From contig CAVPDG010000003.1 of NCBI GenBank assembly GCA_963702535.1, positions 1-29,732 of the forward strand: 29,732 nt of DNA, written 5' to 3'. Below, piece by piece: positions 1-10,033 of this stretch. Source of the DNA: CAVPDG01 sp963702535 (GTDB lineage Bacteria > Chloroflexota > Anaerolineae > Anaerolineales > UBA4823). Position 1 is the first letter of the stretch. Each line of letters begins with the position of its first letter. Made by a program: the position numbers and the translations under genes. The notes beneath the pieces were generated by a model. It was given only the letters and a program-made list of their open reading frames with translations. It had not been told where the DNA came from and did no database searches.

Positions 1-546
1 ACGGTCTCGACCTGACCGAAACCGACAACATCAACGAGGTCTTAAAGCAAGATAAATCTGCTGGAAGCGCGCGGTTTCTCCTTCGAGGCCGCCGAAGCCT
101 CCGTCATCATGCTGCTTCACCGCCAGCAGAAGGGACTATCATTCCCCCTTCGAGCTGATCGACTTCTCCGCCTATGGTCGAACACCGCAAGGGCCGCGGC
201 ATCTTCGCCGAGGCCACTGTCAAGGTGCGGGTGGGCGCTGAAATCATGCACACCGCCGCCGAAGGCAACGGCCCCGTCAACGCCCTGGATACCGCCCTGC
301 GCAAGGCGCTCATACGACATACCCCCAAATCGCCAATTTTACCTGGCTGACTATAAGGTGCGCATCCTCGACGCCACAGCGGTACCAGCGCCATCACCCG
401 CGTCTTGATCGAAACCCAAAACGGCGGCTTGAAAGCTGGAGCACCGTCGGCGCCAGCGCCAATATCATCGAAGCGAGCTGGCGCGCTTTGTTCGACTCGA
501 TCGAATATGGATTTATCGCTGCCTCCCGAATGGCGGGGCGCAAGAA
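1..546 (+). CDS. cimA: (R)-citramalate synthase, C-terminal part, frameshifted
   Basis: This is the 3' end of a citramalate synthase, which condenses acetyl-CoA and pyruvate to citramalate in the pyruvate route to isoleucine. Only the C-terminal regulatory (LeuA dimer) domain is in the window. The recognisable pieces lie in different frames: EARGFSFEAAEAS near 60-110, AEATVKVRVGAEIMHTAAEG near 209-270, GPVNALDTALRKAL near 271-312, then DYKVRILDA and ASANIIEASWRALFDSIEYG near 450-510. The HTAAEG-GPVNALD signature is of the CimA rather than the LeuA type. At least three single-base frame changes are needed. No stop codon occurs in any frame between about 500 and the leuB start, so the real stop has probably been lost to a sequencing error and the end given is approximate. 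Confidence 0.75.
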
Positions 547-1632
547 ATGGACAAATATCTCCATCGTCCTTCTCCCTGGGGACGGCATTGGCCCAGAAGT
601 GTTCAAGCGGCCGTCGAGTGTTGGATACTATCGCCGCCCGCAAGGGCCACAATTTCCAATTACAGCCAGCACCTCATCGGCGGCTGCTCGATCGATCGTT
701 ATGGCACCGCCCTGACCGACGAAACCCTGAAAAGCTGCCAGGAAAGCGGATGCCGTGCTGCTGGGCGCGGTTGGCGGCCCGCAGTGGGACGACCCAACGC
801 CTCCGTCCGCCCCGAGCAGGGTCTGCTCGCCCTGCGCAAAGGGCTTGGCGTCTTTGCCAATCTGCGCCCGGTCAAAGTCCACCCAAAATTGACCGCCGCC
901 TCCCCGCTGCGGCCCGAAAAACTCGCCGGTGTCGATATGCTCGTCCTGCGCGAACTGACCGGCGGGCTTTACTTCGGCCAGCCCAAAGGCCGCGAGAAGA
1001 TGGCGACGGCAGCGAACACGCCGTGGACACGCTCGAGTACTATGATTTCGAGATCAAGCGCATCGTCGAAATGGCCTTTCACTGGCGCGCAGCCGGCGCA
1101 AGAAAGTCACCTCGGTCGACAAAGCCAATGTGCTCGACTCCTCCCGCCTCTGGCGCCAGGTCGCCATCGCGGTGGGCAAGCAGCATCCCGACATCGCCCT
1201 GGAGCACGTCCTGGTCGACACCGCCGCGATGCGCCTGGTCGCCAACCCGGCCTCCTTTCGACGTGGTCGTCACCGAAAATATGTTTGGCGACATCCTCAC
1301 CGATGAAGCCGCCGTTCTGGTCGGTTCGATGGGCTTGCTGCCCTCTGCTTCCCTCGGCTCGAGCGGCCCTGGCCTCTACGAGCCGATCCACGGTTCCGCC
1401 CCGGATATCGCCGGCAAGGGGATTGCCAACCCGGTCGGCACGATCCTCAGCGCCGCGATGCTGCTGCGCCACTCGCTGGCGCTCCCAGGCGAAGCCGGCG
1501 CCGTTGAAGCCGCGCGCGCTTGACGCGGCGCGTCTGCGGACGGCTGACCCGCGATTTGGGCGGAAGCCTCTCAACCCAACAGATGACCGCTGGATCATTG
1601 CCATCCTGGCAAGACTGGCTGAAATCCTATGA
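547..1632 (+). CDS. leuB: 3-isopropylmalate dehydrogenase, multiply frameshifted
   Basis: LeuB oxidatively decarboxylates 3-isopropylmalate with NAD in leucine synthesis, and the homologous methylmalate intermediate in the citramalate route to isoleucine, which fits its position after cimA. Conserved pieces are readable in sequence order but in changing frames: SIVLLPGDGIGPEVF near 568-606, VRPEQGLLALRKGLGVFANL near 810-865, VLRELTGGLYFGQPKGRE near 943-1000, TLEYYDFEIKRIVEMAF near 1030-1080, then TENMFGDILTDEAAVLVGS near 1275-1330 and GSAPDIAGKGIANPVGTI near 1396-1445. The total length of about 360 codons is normal. The ATG at 547 is the only fitting start. The TGA at 1630-1632 overlaps the pheA ATG at 1629. 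The frame breaks (at least five) look like assembly indels, since every conserved block is present. Confidence 0.85.
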   Translation: MDKYLHRPSPWGRHWPRSVQAAVECWILSPPARATISNYSQHLIGGCSIDRYGTALTDETLKSCQESGCRAAGRGWRPAVGRPNASVRPEQGLLALRKGLGVFANLRPVKVHPKLTAASPLRPEKLAGVDMLVLRELTGGLYFGQPKGREKMATAANTPWTRSSTMISRSSASSKWPFTGAQPAQESHLGRQSQCARLLPPLAPGRHRGGQAASRHRPGARPGRHRRDAPGRQPGLLSTWSSPKICLATSSPMKPPFWSVRWACCPLLPSARAALASTSRSTVPPRISPARGLPTRSARSSAPRCCCATRWRSQAKPAPLKPRALDAARLRTADPRFGRKPLNPTDDRWIIAILARLAEIL

Positions 1633-2475
1633 AAGTAGCTTTCCAGGGCGAACACGGGGCTTATTCCGAGGCCGCGATTTTCGAGCACTTCCCCGGGCGG
1701 CTGGACACCGCCCCCTTCTCCACCTTCGAGGAGGTTTTTGCCTGCATCGCAGCGGCGAGTGCGAGTGCGGCTTTGTGCCCATCGAGAACTCGCTCGCTGG
1801 CAGCATCCACCGCAACTATGACCTGCTCCTGCAGCACCAGCTTTCGGTGATCGGCGAGCACTCCCTGCGCGTTTCGGCACTGCCTGATCGGTAAACCCGG
1901 CGCCACCATGACCGGGGTGCGCAAGGTGATCAGCCATCCTCAGGCCCTGGCGCAGTGCGACGCATTCCTGCGCTCGCTCAGCGGGGTCAAGATCGAACCG
2001 GTCTATGACACCGCCGGCAGCGTCAAGATAGTGCGCGAACAGGGGACGATCCCGGGATCGCCGCAGTCGCCTCGCGCCGCGCCGCCGACATCTACGGCAT
2101 GCAGCATCCTGGCCGAAAGCATCGAAGACAACCCCAACAATTACACCCGCTTTCTCATCATTGCGCGCCAACCGGTCTCGCCAGGCCGGGAACGCAAAAA
2201 CATCGGTTGTTTTCACACTGCGAAAAATCGGCCCGGGTGTCCTTTTCAAAGCGCTGAGCGTCTTTGCGCTGCGCGATATCGACCTGACGAAAATCGAATC
2301 GCGGCCTCTGGTCGGCAAGCCATGGGAATACTTCTTCTATATCGACCTGGCCGGCTCGGCAGCTGATATTGGTCTGACCCACGCGCTGGAGAATCTGAGC
2401 GAATTTGCCCTGATGCTGCGGGTGCTCGGCTCCCCGCCCCCATACCCTCTCCAACCGCTGAGCAATCATACCTAA
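1629..2475 (+). CDS. pheA: Prephenate dehydratase with ACT domain, frameshifted
   Basis: Stand-alone prephenate dehydratase, which makes phenylpyruvate from prephenate in phenylalanine synthesis. The start ATG overlaps the leuB stop (ATGA), so translation is probably coupled. The catalytic domain opens with MKVAFQGEHGAYSEAA and continues in other frames with CGFVPIENSLAGSIHRNYD (near 1772-1828), TGVRKVISHPQALAQC (near 1911-1960) and the NNYTRF segment (near 2137-2155). A C-terminal ACT domain starts near 2190 (VVFTLRKIGPGVLFKALSVF) and contains the phenylalanine-site motif ESRP near 2296, so feedback inhibition by phenylalanine is expected. It ends at TAA 2473-2475. Three or four single-base frameshifts divide the gene. 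The total length of about 280 codons is typical of the family. Confidence 0.85.
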
Positions 2476-2497
2476 ACGAATGGAGGAGAATATGGGA

Positions 2498-3401
2498 ATG
2501 CAGTCGAAATATATCTGGATGAATGGCGGGTTGGTCGAGTTTGAAAAAGCCACCTTGCATTTTCTGACCCCGGCTATCCATTACGGCTCGGGTGTTTGAA
2601 GGCATCCGCTGCTATGCCACCGCATGGGCCCGGCGGTATTCCGCCTGCAGGAGCATACCGAGCGCTTGGGGATTCGGCCCAGCTGCTCGGCTTCCGAGCC
2701 TGCCCTATACGGCAAGAGCTTGCCAGGCGATCAAGCTGACCGTGTCGGCCAACGGTTTCAACGAGTGCTACATCCGCCCGCTGATCTACCTGACCGACGG
2801 CGGCTGGAACCTCAACGTCGACGCGGGCAAGCCCGGGCGTCGGCATCGCGGTGTGGGAGTGGAACAACTACCTGGGAGAGGAAGCGATCGAAAACGGCGT
2901 CCGCGCCAAATCAGCTCCTTCACCCGCCACCATCCCAACGTGATGCTCACCAAGGCCAAGATCTCCGGCAATTACGCCAACAGCGTCCTGGCCAAGACCG
3001 AATCGGTGCGCCTGGGCTTCGACGAGGCCATCCTGCTCGACCCGCAGGGCTACGTGGCGGAGTGTACCGGCGAAAACATCTTCGTCGTGCACGACGGCGT
3101 CATTTACACGCCACCCACCATCGGCCGATCCTGGAGGGCATCACCCACGATGCGATCATCACGCTGGCTGGCGACCTGGGATACGAGGTGGTCGAGCAGC
3201 CGATCTCCCGCGACCAGTTGTACACTGCGGATGAAGTCTTTGTCTGCGGCACCGCCGCTGAGTGCATCGGCCTGCGTGAGATCGATTTCCGGATGATCGG
3301 CAACGGCAAGACCGGGCCCGGTCACCAAACCCTGCAGCAGGCCTACCATGCCGCCATCCATGGTCGTGGGGCACGCTCCAGCGAATGGCTGGATTACGTG
3401 A
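2498..3401 (+). CDS. ilvE: Branched-chain amino acid aminotransferase, frameshifted
   Basis: Fold-type IV PLP transaminase for the last step of valine, leucine and isoleucine synthesis, completing the operon's logic. The N-terminus reads MQSKYIWMNGGLVEFEKA, then after a frame change GVFEGIRCYATA. AKISGNYANS near 2953-2985 carries the expected PLP lysine, and ECTGENIFVVHDGVIYTPP near 3060-3115 is the conserved cofactor-site block. The C-terminus is SSEWLDYV near 3375-3400. The ATG at 2498 is preferred over the one at 2492 because GGAGGAG at 2482-2488 is nine bases upstream. The open frame runs past the conserved end into the terminator at 3500, so the real stop is probably at or near the TGA at 3399-3401, displaced by one indel. 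At least four frameshifts in all. Confidence 0.85.
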
Positions 3402-3499
3402 ACGTATCTGTGCCGGTTCGAGCCTCCCATCCGAGATCACCACAGGCGATTAAAACGCGGCTGAAAGGCCGTTCTCTTCGTGATAAAATCCCCAACATG

Positions 3500-3528
3500 G
3501 GGGTGCAGCCTGCCCTGCACCCCTTTTT
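3500..3528 (+). terminator. Intrinsic terminator of the amino-acid operon
   Basis: The nine-base arms GGGGTGCAG (3500-3508) and CTGCACCCC (3515-3523) pair perfectly around a six-base loop and are followed directly by five T (3524-3528). It lies about 100 bases after the conserved end of ilvE and 50 bases before the next gene, which shows that the open frame running through it is not part of ilvE. Confidence 0.87.
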
Positions 3529-3578
3529 GGGATGTGCCCTTCGCCGGACCAGGTAAATTCTAACGCTCAGGAAGTACA

Positions 3579-4386
3579 ATGACCATTCTCACCCTGCTGA
3601 CGGATTTTGGCCTGCAGGATGGTTATGCAGGGATCATGAAAGGCGTGATCTGGGGGATTGCGCCTGAGGTGCAGATCGCCGACCTCAGCCATGCCATTGC
3701 CAGCGCAGAATGTCCTTCAGGGCGCTCTAACGTTGCGCCGCGCCACTCCGTATTTTCCCAGTCGAAGCGTTGATGTAGCCGTAGTCGATCCCGGAGTGGG
3801 CACAAACCGGCGTGCATTGGCAGGGCGATTGGGCGACCAGTACTTTGTCGGTCCCGATAACGGGTTATTCAGCCTGGTGCAGGAGCAAGCCGAGACACAA
3901 GGGAAGGCGGTCGGATGGGTGCACCTGTGACGCGCCCTGAGGATTGGCTGCCGGAAGTCTCGACAGTCTTCCACGGCAGGGACGTATTTGCCCCGGCAGC
4001 CGCCCACCTGGCTAATGGCGTTCCCCTGAACAAGCTCGGCCGACCCCGTTCACGACGTGTTCCGCCTGGCGCTGCCTCAGCCCCAGCGCATTGCAGGCGG
4101 ATGGGCAGCCCAGGTCATTCATATCGATCATTTCGGCAACCTGGCAACCAACCTGCGCCGGGTCAACCTGCTCCCCCGGCGCAGGCGATCGTCATCCATG
4201 CATCCACAGCAGAGAGATTGCCGGCGTCGTACAGGCTTACGGCGAGGGCGCACCTGGCGAGCTGGTAGCCCTTTACGACAGGCAGTGATTTGCTGTCCAT
4301 CGCAGTCGTCAACGGGAACGCTGCCGAGAGGCTTCAGGCACAGGTCGGTGATCCGGTTGAGGTTGTCATTTTCCCCAACTGCGTAA
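3579..4386 (+). CDS. DUF62 S-adenosyl-L-methionine hydrolase (adenosine-forming), frameshifted
   Basis: This belongs to the DUF62 (SAM hydroxide adenosyltransferase) family, cytosolic enzymes that split S-adenosylmethionine into adenosine and methionine and are relatives of the fluorinases. Family blocks read in order through changing frames: LLTDFGLQDGYAGIMKGVIW at the start, IADLSHAI near 3675, QNVLQGALTLRRATPYF near 3708-3758, then VAVVDPGVGTNRRALAGR and QYFVGPDNGLFS near 3776-3870. HGRDVFAPAAAHLANG near 3973-4020, VIHIDHFGNLATNL near 4111-4152 and LSIAVVNGNAAERL near 4293-4335 follow. The last piece is the typical C-terminal beta domain. At least five single-base indels are required. The stop taken is TAA at 4384-4386; one other frame runs on to 4490. 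Confidence 0.8.
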
Positions 4387-4389
4387 CTG

Positions 4390-4596
4390 CTACTCGAATG
4401 AGTCATGGCTTCCGCTGTTTTCCGCAGGCGAATGGTCACGCCATGCCAGCCCCAGGGAGAGCAGGTAAACCAAGCCGTACGGGATCATAAAGCCCTTGAC
4501 AGACAAAACCCGATCAGCTATGTTTAAGATGAGCAGCTTGCCGAAATTGAACAGACGTCCATAGTGCTTACTCCTATACATACATCCTTGCACCAA
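4390..4596 (-). CDS. Possible small membrane protein, uncertain
   Basis: A 68-codon open frame that I do not recognise. It stops four bases from the end of the DUF62 gene in a convergent arrangement. Its second half, MIPYGLVYLLSLGLAW, would make one membrane segment, followed by a polar tail. The purine-rich AGGAG at about 4567-4571 precedes an ATG that is out of frame with the membrane segment, so a frameshift may also be present here. There is no family evidence and it could be chance. Without it, the stretch 4387-4649 contains nothing I can name. Confidence 0.28.
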   Translation of the reverse strand: MVQGCMYRSKHYGRLFNFGKLLILNIADRVLSVKGFMIPYGLVYLLSLGLAWRDHSPAENSGSHDSFE

Positions 4597-4649
4597 CGGA
4601 CTGCCAAAACAAGGTTAAAAGTCTGCCAAAAACCGCCAATTTTTTGATG

Positions 4650-4678
4650 TTGACAACTCTGCATACCTGGCATAAACT
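4650..4678 (+). promoter_or_regulatory. Sigma70-type promoter for the HTH-PBP regulator
   Basis: A perfect -35 TTGACA (4650-4655), a 17-base spacer and a -10 TAAACT (4673-4678, four of six matches). The predicted transcript start near 4685 gives a short leader of about 35 bases before the ATG at 4720. The surrounding 100 bases are AT-rich relative to the window. Confidence 0.7.
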
Positions 4679-4688
4679 AGACTTTAGC

Positions 4689-4706
4689 GGTAAAGATATT
4701 TTTACC
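4689..4706. promoter_or_regulatory. Inverted repeat in the regulator leader, possible operator
   Basis: GGTAAA (4689-4694) and TTTACC (4701-4706) form a perfect inverted repeat with a six-base spacer, just downstream of the predicted transcript start. The position suits an operator for autoregulation by the downstream HTH protein. With six-base arms chance is not excluded. Confidence 0.4.
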
Positions 4707-4719
4707 CGGGTGATCGCGT

Positions 4720-5712
4720 ATGCTGGATATTGAGCAGATTAAGGATTTCGAGCAGATCAAGATCGTTTCCGATCCGCACCGCCTTGCCATCCTGCGCCTG
4801 TTGATGGCAGGTCCGGCGACGTTGACCCAACTCGGGCGAGTGATGGGGGAACACCCTGCCTGGGTGCGCCACCACCTCAAACAGCTCGAAGCGGCTGGAT
4901 TGGTGGAGATGAAGACGGCGCAAGTATCCGGGGGATTTGTCGAAAAGTACTACCGGGCAAAGGCGCGGGCTTTCTATCTGCAAGAGATGATCCTTCCGGA
5001 AGCCAGCGGGAACAAGATTGTGATTATGCTGGGCAGCCACGACCTGGCGCTGAACGCGCTGGCGCAACGTTCGCTGGAGAGCAGCGGGGTGCAGCTCATC
5101 ATCCAGGCAGTTGGCAGCCTGGACGGGCTGGTAGCCCTGCGCCAGGGGATCGCCCAGATGAGCGGCTGTCACCTGCTCGATATCCAAAGCGGCGAATACA
5201 ACCTGCCCTTCATCCGGCACATCTTCCCAGACCGCCCGGTGGTGCTGGTGACGCTGGCGCACCGCGAGCAGGGCTTGCTGGTGGCGCCGGGGAACCCGCT
5301 GCACATCCGCGGGGTGGAAGACCTGGGGCGCGAAGACGTGACCCTGATCAACCGCAACCGCGGCTCGGGCACGCGCCTGTGGCTGGATAAGCAGCTTGAG
5401 CTATTGGATATCCCTGCAAAACGGGTGCATGGCTACAACCAGGAGGCGCGCACGCACACAGCCGTCGCCGCAGCGATCCAGCACAGGCGCGTGGATGCAG
5501 GTCTGGGTTTATACGCCGCCGCTCGCCTGGCAAAGCTGGAATTTATCCCCTTGTTCCAGGAGCGCTACGATCTGGCCCTGCCTGAAGAGCAATACCAGGA
5601 GGCAGGCATGCAGAGCCTGCTGGATTACCTGCAGAGCCGGCAGTTCCGCAGTATCGTGGACAGCCTGGGCGGGTACGACACACACCACACGGGGGAAAAG
5701 CTGCACCCCTGA
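4720..5712 (+). CDS. ArsR-like winged-helix regulator with PBP-like sensor domain
   Basis: A one-component transcription regulator of 330 residues. Residues 1-75 form an ArsR-type winged helix: SDPHRLAILRLLMAGPATL, then WVRHHLKQLEAAGLVE as recognition helix and turn. Residues from about 105 to 315 resemble the PBP_like domain (PF12727 type) related to molybdate and tungstate binding proteins. The motif NRNRGSGTRLWLD (near residues 207-219) is the usual ligand-loop signature, and AAAIQHRRVDAGLGLYAAA follows near residues 247-265. Many relatives control molybdate, tungstate or cofactor genes, so an oxyanion or small-molecule ligand is inferred, not shown. The start is supported by GGTGATC at 4709-4715, complementary to the 16S 3' end but close to the ATG. 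No transporter adjoins it; the nearest cofactor gene is mobA, 10 kb away. Confidence 0.85.
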   Translation: MLDIEQIKDFEQIKIVSDPHRLAILRLLMAGPATLTQLGRVMGEHPAWVRHHLKQLEAAGLVEMKTAQVSGGFVEKYYRAKARAFYLQEMILPEASGNKIVIMLGSHDLALNALAQRSLESSGVQLIIQAVGSLDGLVALRQGIAQMSGCHLLDIQSGEYNLPFIRHIFPDRPVVLVTLAHREQGLLVAPGNPLHIRGVEDLGREDVTLINRNRGSGTRLWLDKQLELLDIPAKRVHGYNQEARTHTAVAAAIQHRRVDAGLGLYAAARLAKLEFIPLFQERYDLALPEEQYQEAGMQSLLDYLQSRQFRSIVDSLGGYDTHHTGEKLHP

Positions 5713-5728
5713 TTTTCATTATAAGCGG

Positions 5729-6876
5729 CTAATCCACATCCCACGGCGCAACGCCGCGCCCGCTGGAACCGCCCAGGGATAGGCGAATCTCTTCGCCCAC
5801 CTCGGGCAGCAGGTCGGCGGCAGCAGTCAGCAAGCCAAAACAGCCGGCGATCATCATATCCCCGAACGGCACAGCAAAATAGGGGCGCAAGCCAGAGGTT
5901 GCCAGCATGCCGCGGCGCGGACCGGTCACCGCCACCCCAAACGGTCCCTCTTCCAGGGATAAGGGCGTGGGATTGTAGACCAACGCGCCGTGCCCGTGAT
6001 CTCCAAAAACATCGGCGTGCGCCAGGCTGCCGTCTGCCAGGGCGATCAGCAGCCTTTCCAGGCGCGGCAGATCGAGCAGACCCGTGTGATGCTCGAAAAC
6101 GCCTTCGATCCCGCCAGGTCCCAGGCGGAATGCCAGGGTGTGGAAATTGCCCACGTTGGCCACCATAACCCGCTGCCGCTCCGCGACGCGCCGGTCGAGG
6201 GTGACGCCGAGCACGGCGGCAGGAGCGGTGTCCATCACCAGCAGCGGGGCGTCGATGCCCTGGGCAGAGTTCGACCACCGCCTGCAGGCGGGTCATGCTG
6301 GGCGGCACCTGGTCAGCGGGATAGGCAAAGGCGCTCAGGCGGTTCTCGGAGCGGATGCGGGCATCCAGGTAGTCGAAGCGGAACTGCCGGTCGGAATAAT
6401 CCGGCGGCGAATTGCCATGATCGAAGACCGCCACCGCCACCGCCGCCAGGTCGTCCAACCGCACGCCGAAATGCTCCAGTGAGCGGGCAATGGCAGGGAA
6501 ATCGAAGTCCTTCAGCTCCAGGCGCACGACCGAGGCAGGCAGGCGCAGGGCTTCATCCTCGCTGAGCACCTGCACGCCCATGAGCGCGCACCGCCTCGAG
6601 ATCGTCGTTGAAAGAGCGGGCGGCGGAAGGGGTGGCGTAGAGCGGCAGACCCGCCTGCATGTGCGCTTCAGCAGCCCAGGCGGATGGACCTCCGCCCATC
6701 GTCACGCCGCTGAGCAGGACCGATTGCCGCCGGCGAGTGGCTTCCTTCAAGCGGCGGTGGATGATCATGGTGGGCGAAGGCACGACGAGCTTGAAGCCGT
6801 TCTCCAGGTCGAGCTGGGAGTTATATAGAAAGATGTCCTGCGTGCCAGTACCGATATCAACAGTAAGAATTTTCAC
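5729..6876 (-). CDS. DUF1786 family protein, two frameshifts
   Basis: This matches the DUF1786 family, often labelled 'putative pyruvate formate-lyase activating enzyme' in databases without good support. The N-terminus VKILTVDIGTGTQDIFLY has an ASKHA-like phosphate-loop look (DIGTGTQD), which suggests an ATP- or phosphate-binding fold; the substrate is unknown. The C-terminal part continues with MVANVGNFHTLAF and GHGALVYNP. The start is a GTG at 6876, chosen because GAGG lies just upstream and because conservation begins there; the in-frame ATG at 6951 lies on the predicted -35 sequence. Frame changes near 6575 and 6260 (an extra G in a GGG run is the simplest reading of the second) split the 380-codon gene. 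It ends 17 bases from the convergent regulator gene. Confidence 0.78.
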
Positions 6877-6922
6877 CGTAAGCCTCGCCAGTAATTGATA
6901 GACACCACCAGACACACGGAAC

Positions 6923-6951
6923 AGTATACGAAAGGTCTCCATTCCCTGCAA
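6923..6951 (-). promoter_or_regulatory. Predicted promoter of the DUF1786 gene
   Basis: On the minus strand, TTGCAG (6951-6946), a 17-base spacer and TATACT (6928-6923) lie 47 bases upstream of the GTG at 6876. The -10 matches five of six positions and the -35 only three. The rest of the 6877-7182 intergenic region holds a second promoter facing the other way and nothing else that I can name. Confidence 0.5.
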
Positions 6952-7110
6952 GTATAGAAGGATATCCGTAGAACGATGCTAGGCTACCGTTGCTGACCTT
7001 TGGCTCATTCATTTACGTATGCTCTGGATTTGGGGGGTGTGACGGTAAGCCGCCTTCCACCCCTTCCGTACTTCGCATACCCTTGAACCACAAATCTGAA
7101 GGGTGATGTA

Positions 7111-7119
7111 TGGTACAAT
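7111..7119 (+). promoter_or_regulatory. Extended -10 promoter of the acyltransferase/mutase operon
   Basis: TGG followed by TACAAT (7114-7119) is an extended -10 element (TGnTAnAAT type). No convincing -35 sits 16-18 bases upstream. A transcript start near 7126 would leave a leader of about 57 bases before the ATG at 7183. Confidence 0.5.
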
Positions 7120-7182
7120 AGCTTCGCCAGTGTTTCATCCCTGCCTCCACCGCCAACCCCCTTGTTAATAAGGATACAATCG

Positions 7183-7770
7183 ATGGAAGTAACCCTACAA
7201 ACCAATCGCTTTACCTATTCGCTGGCGATGGCTGCCCTGCGTTTGAAATCCTGGAAGCTCGATGTGCACATGCCCGCCGCGCCGAAATTTGTGCTGGTGG
7301 GAGCGCCGCACACCTCCAGCCTGGACCTGTTCTACGCCCTGCTGCTCTCGCACGGCACGGGGATCAAGATGCACTGGATCGGCAAAGAGAGCCTGTTCGG
7401 CTGGCCTCTGGGTGGTGCGATGCGCTGGCTGGGGGGCATCCCCGTGAAGCGCAACTCCAACCAGAACTTCGTCACCCAGATGGTGAATGTCTTCAACAAG
7501 ATGGAAAAGCTGGTGCTCGCCATCGCCCCGGAGGGGACGCGAGGTAAAGCGGACCATTGGAAGACGGGATTTTATTACATCGCCCTGGGCGCCAACGTGC
7601 CAATCGCCCTGGGTTTCGTCGACTACAAAGAGCGCACCGTAGGCATCGGTCCCAGCCTGTACCCGAGCGGCGACATCCACGCCGACTTCGAGCAGATCAG
7701 GTCCTTCTACGCCGGCAAGACCGGCAGGCACCCGCACCTGCAGGGAGAAACCAGAATCCGTCCAGAATAA
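7183..7770 (+). CDS. PlsC-like 1-acyl-sn-glycerol-3-phosphate acyltransferase
   Basis: A 195-residue lysophospholipid acyltransferase-type protein, expected to transfer an acyl group from acyl-ACP or acyl-CoA to a glycerolipid or similar acceptor at the membrane. The catalytic HX4D motif is HTSSLD (His43, Asp48), followed by the IPVKR block near residue 87 and APEGTR near residue 112, in the order typical of the family. It is short and has no strong N-terminal membrane helix. The ATG at 7183 is preferred because AAGGA lies eight bases upstream; an in-frame alternative start at 7162 precedes that site. It is separated by only 39 bases from the mutase gene and probably shares its transcript. 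The precise acceptor cannot be told from sequence. Confidence 0.83.
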   Translation: MEVTLQTNRFTYSLAMAALRLKSWKLDVHMPAAPKFVLVGAPHTSSLDLFYALLLSHGTGIKMHWIGKESLFGWPLGGAMRWLGGIPVKRNSNQNFVTQMVNVFNKMEKLVLAIAPEGTRGKADHWKTGFYYIALGANVPIALGFVDYKERTVGIGPSLYPSGDIHADFEQIRSFYAGKTGRHPHLQGETRIRPE

Positions 7771-7809
7771 TCGGGTATACTTCCTGGAAACCTATCTTCG
7801 AGGAAAGCT

Positions 7810-9465
<1,656 letters not shown>

Positions 9466-9485
9466 AGCAGAGAGGAAAGACCAAC

Positions 9486-9893
9486 ATGGCAACCATCAAA
9501 CGCATCGATCACATCGCAATCGTGGTGGAAGACATCGAGAAGACGCTGGAGTTCTGGCGCGACGCCCTGGGGCTGGAGCTGGCGGACGTCGAGGAGGTGC
9601 CCGAGCAGAAATCGCAGGTAGCCTTCCTGCCGGTGGGCGAATCGGAGGTGGAGCTGGTGCGACCCACCACAGACGACTCGGGCGTGGCGAAGTACTTACA
9701 GAAGCGCGGTCCGGGCATGCACCACATCTGCTTCGAGGTGGACGATATCGCGGGTGCGCTCAAACAGCTCAAAGCCAGGGGTGTGCGCCTGATTAACGAG
9801 ACGCCCGTACCCGGGGCGGGCGGCAAGCAGATCGCATTCATCCACCCCGAGAGCACGAGCGGCGTGCTGGTGGAGCTGTACCAGGCAGCCTGA
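9486..9893 (+). CDS. mce: Methylmalonyl-CoA epimerase
   Basis: A 135-residue VOC/glyoxalase-fold protein that interconverts (S)- and (R)-methylmalonyl-CoA, feeding the mutase encoded just upstream. The paired beta-alpha-beta-beta-beta modules are visible. RIDHIAIVVEDIEKTLEFW opens the first with the metal-ligand histidine in DHIA, and GMHHICFEVDDI opens the second. GVLVELYQ near the C-terminus supplies the usual glutamate. The length is normal. The ATG at 9486 follows AGAGGAAAG with suitable spacing. Co-transcription with the mutase is expected, and together they would serve propionate breakdown or formation, or a propionyl-CoA branch of carbon metabolism. Confidence 0.92.
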   Translation: MATIKRIDHIAIVVEDIEKTLEFWRDALGLELADVEEVPEQKSQVAFLPVGESEVELVRPTTDDSGVAKYLQKRGPGMHHICFEVDDIAGALKQLKARGVRLINETPVPGAGGKQIAFIHPESTSGVLVELYQAA

Positions 9894-10033
9894 CCAACCG
9901 GCTCAGCGCTCACCCGTATTCACATTGCTGGACACGGATCGGACGGATGAACACGGATGGCACTTGATCCGTTGCACCCGCTCAAGCCGTGCGCTTATTC
10001 CCCAAGCAAAATTGGAAACCCGCGATCCAGCGG

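Noticed and set aside
405..1523. Long open frame of 372 codons across the cimA/leuB junction.
   Set aside because: Only its last part matches LeuB; the rest is Arg/Pro/Ser-rich out-of-frame reading of frameshifted genes.
3410..3436. GGTTCGAGCC near 3416-3425, resembling a tRNA T-arm with CCA-like bases following.
   Set aside because: The flanking bases do not form the T-stem, and no anticodon arm or acceptor stem can be drawn upstream.
9932..9958. Direct repeat ACACGGAT (9932-9939, 9951-9958) in the gap after the epimerase gene.
   Set aside because: Only two short copies 11 bases apart, with no array or hairpin; too little to call a repeat element.
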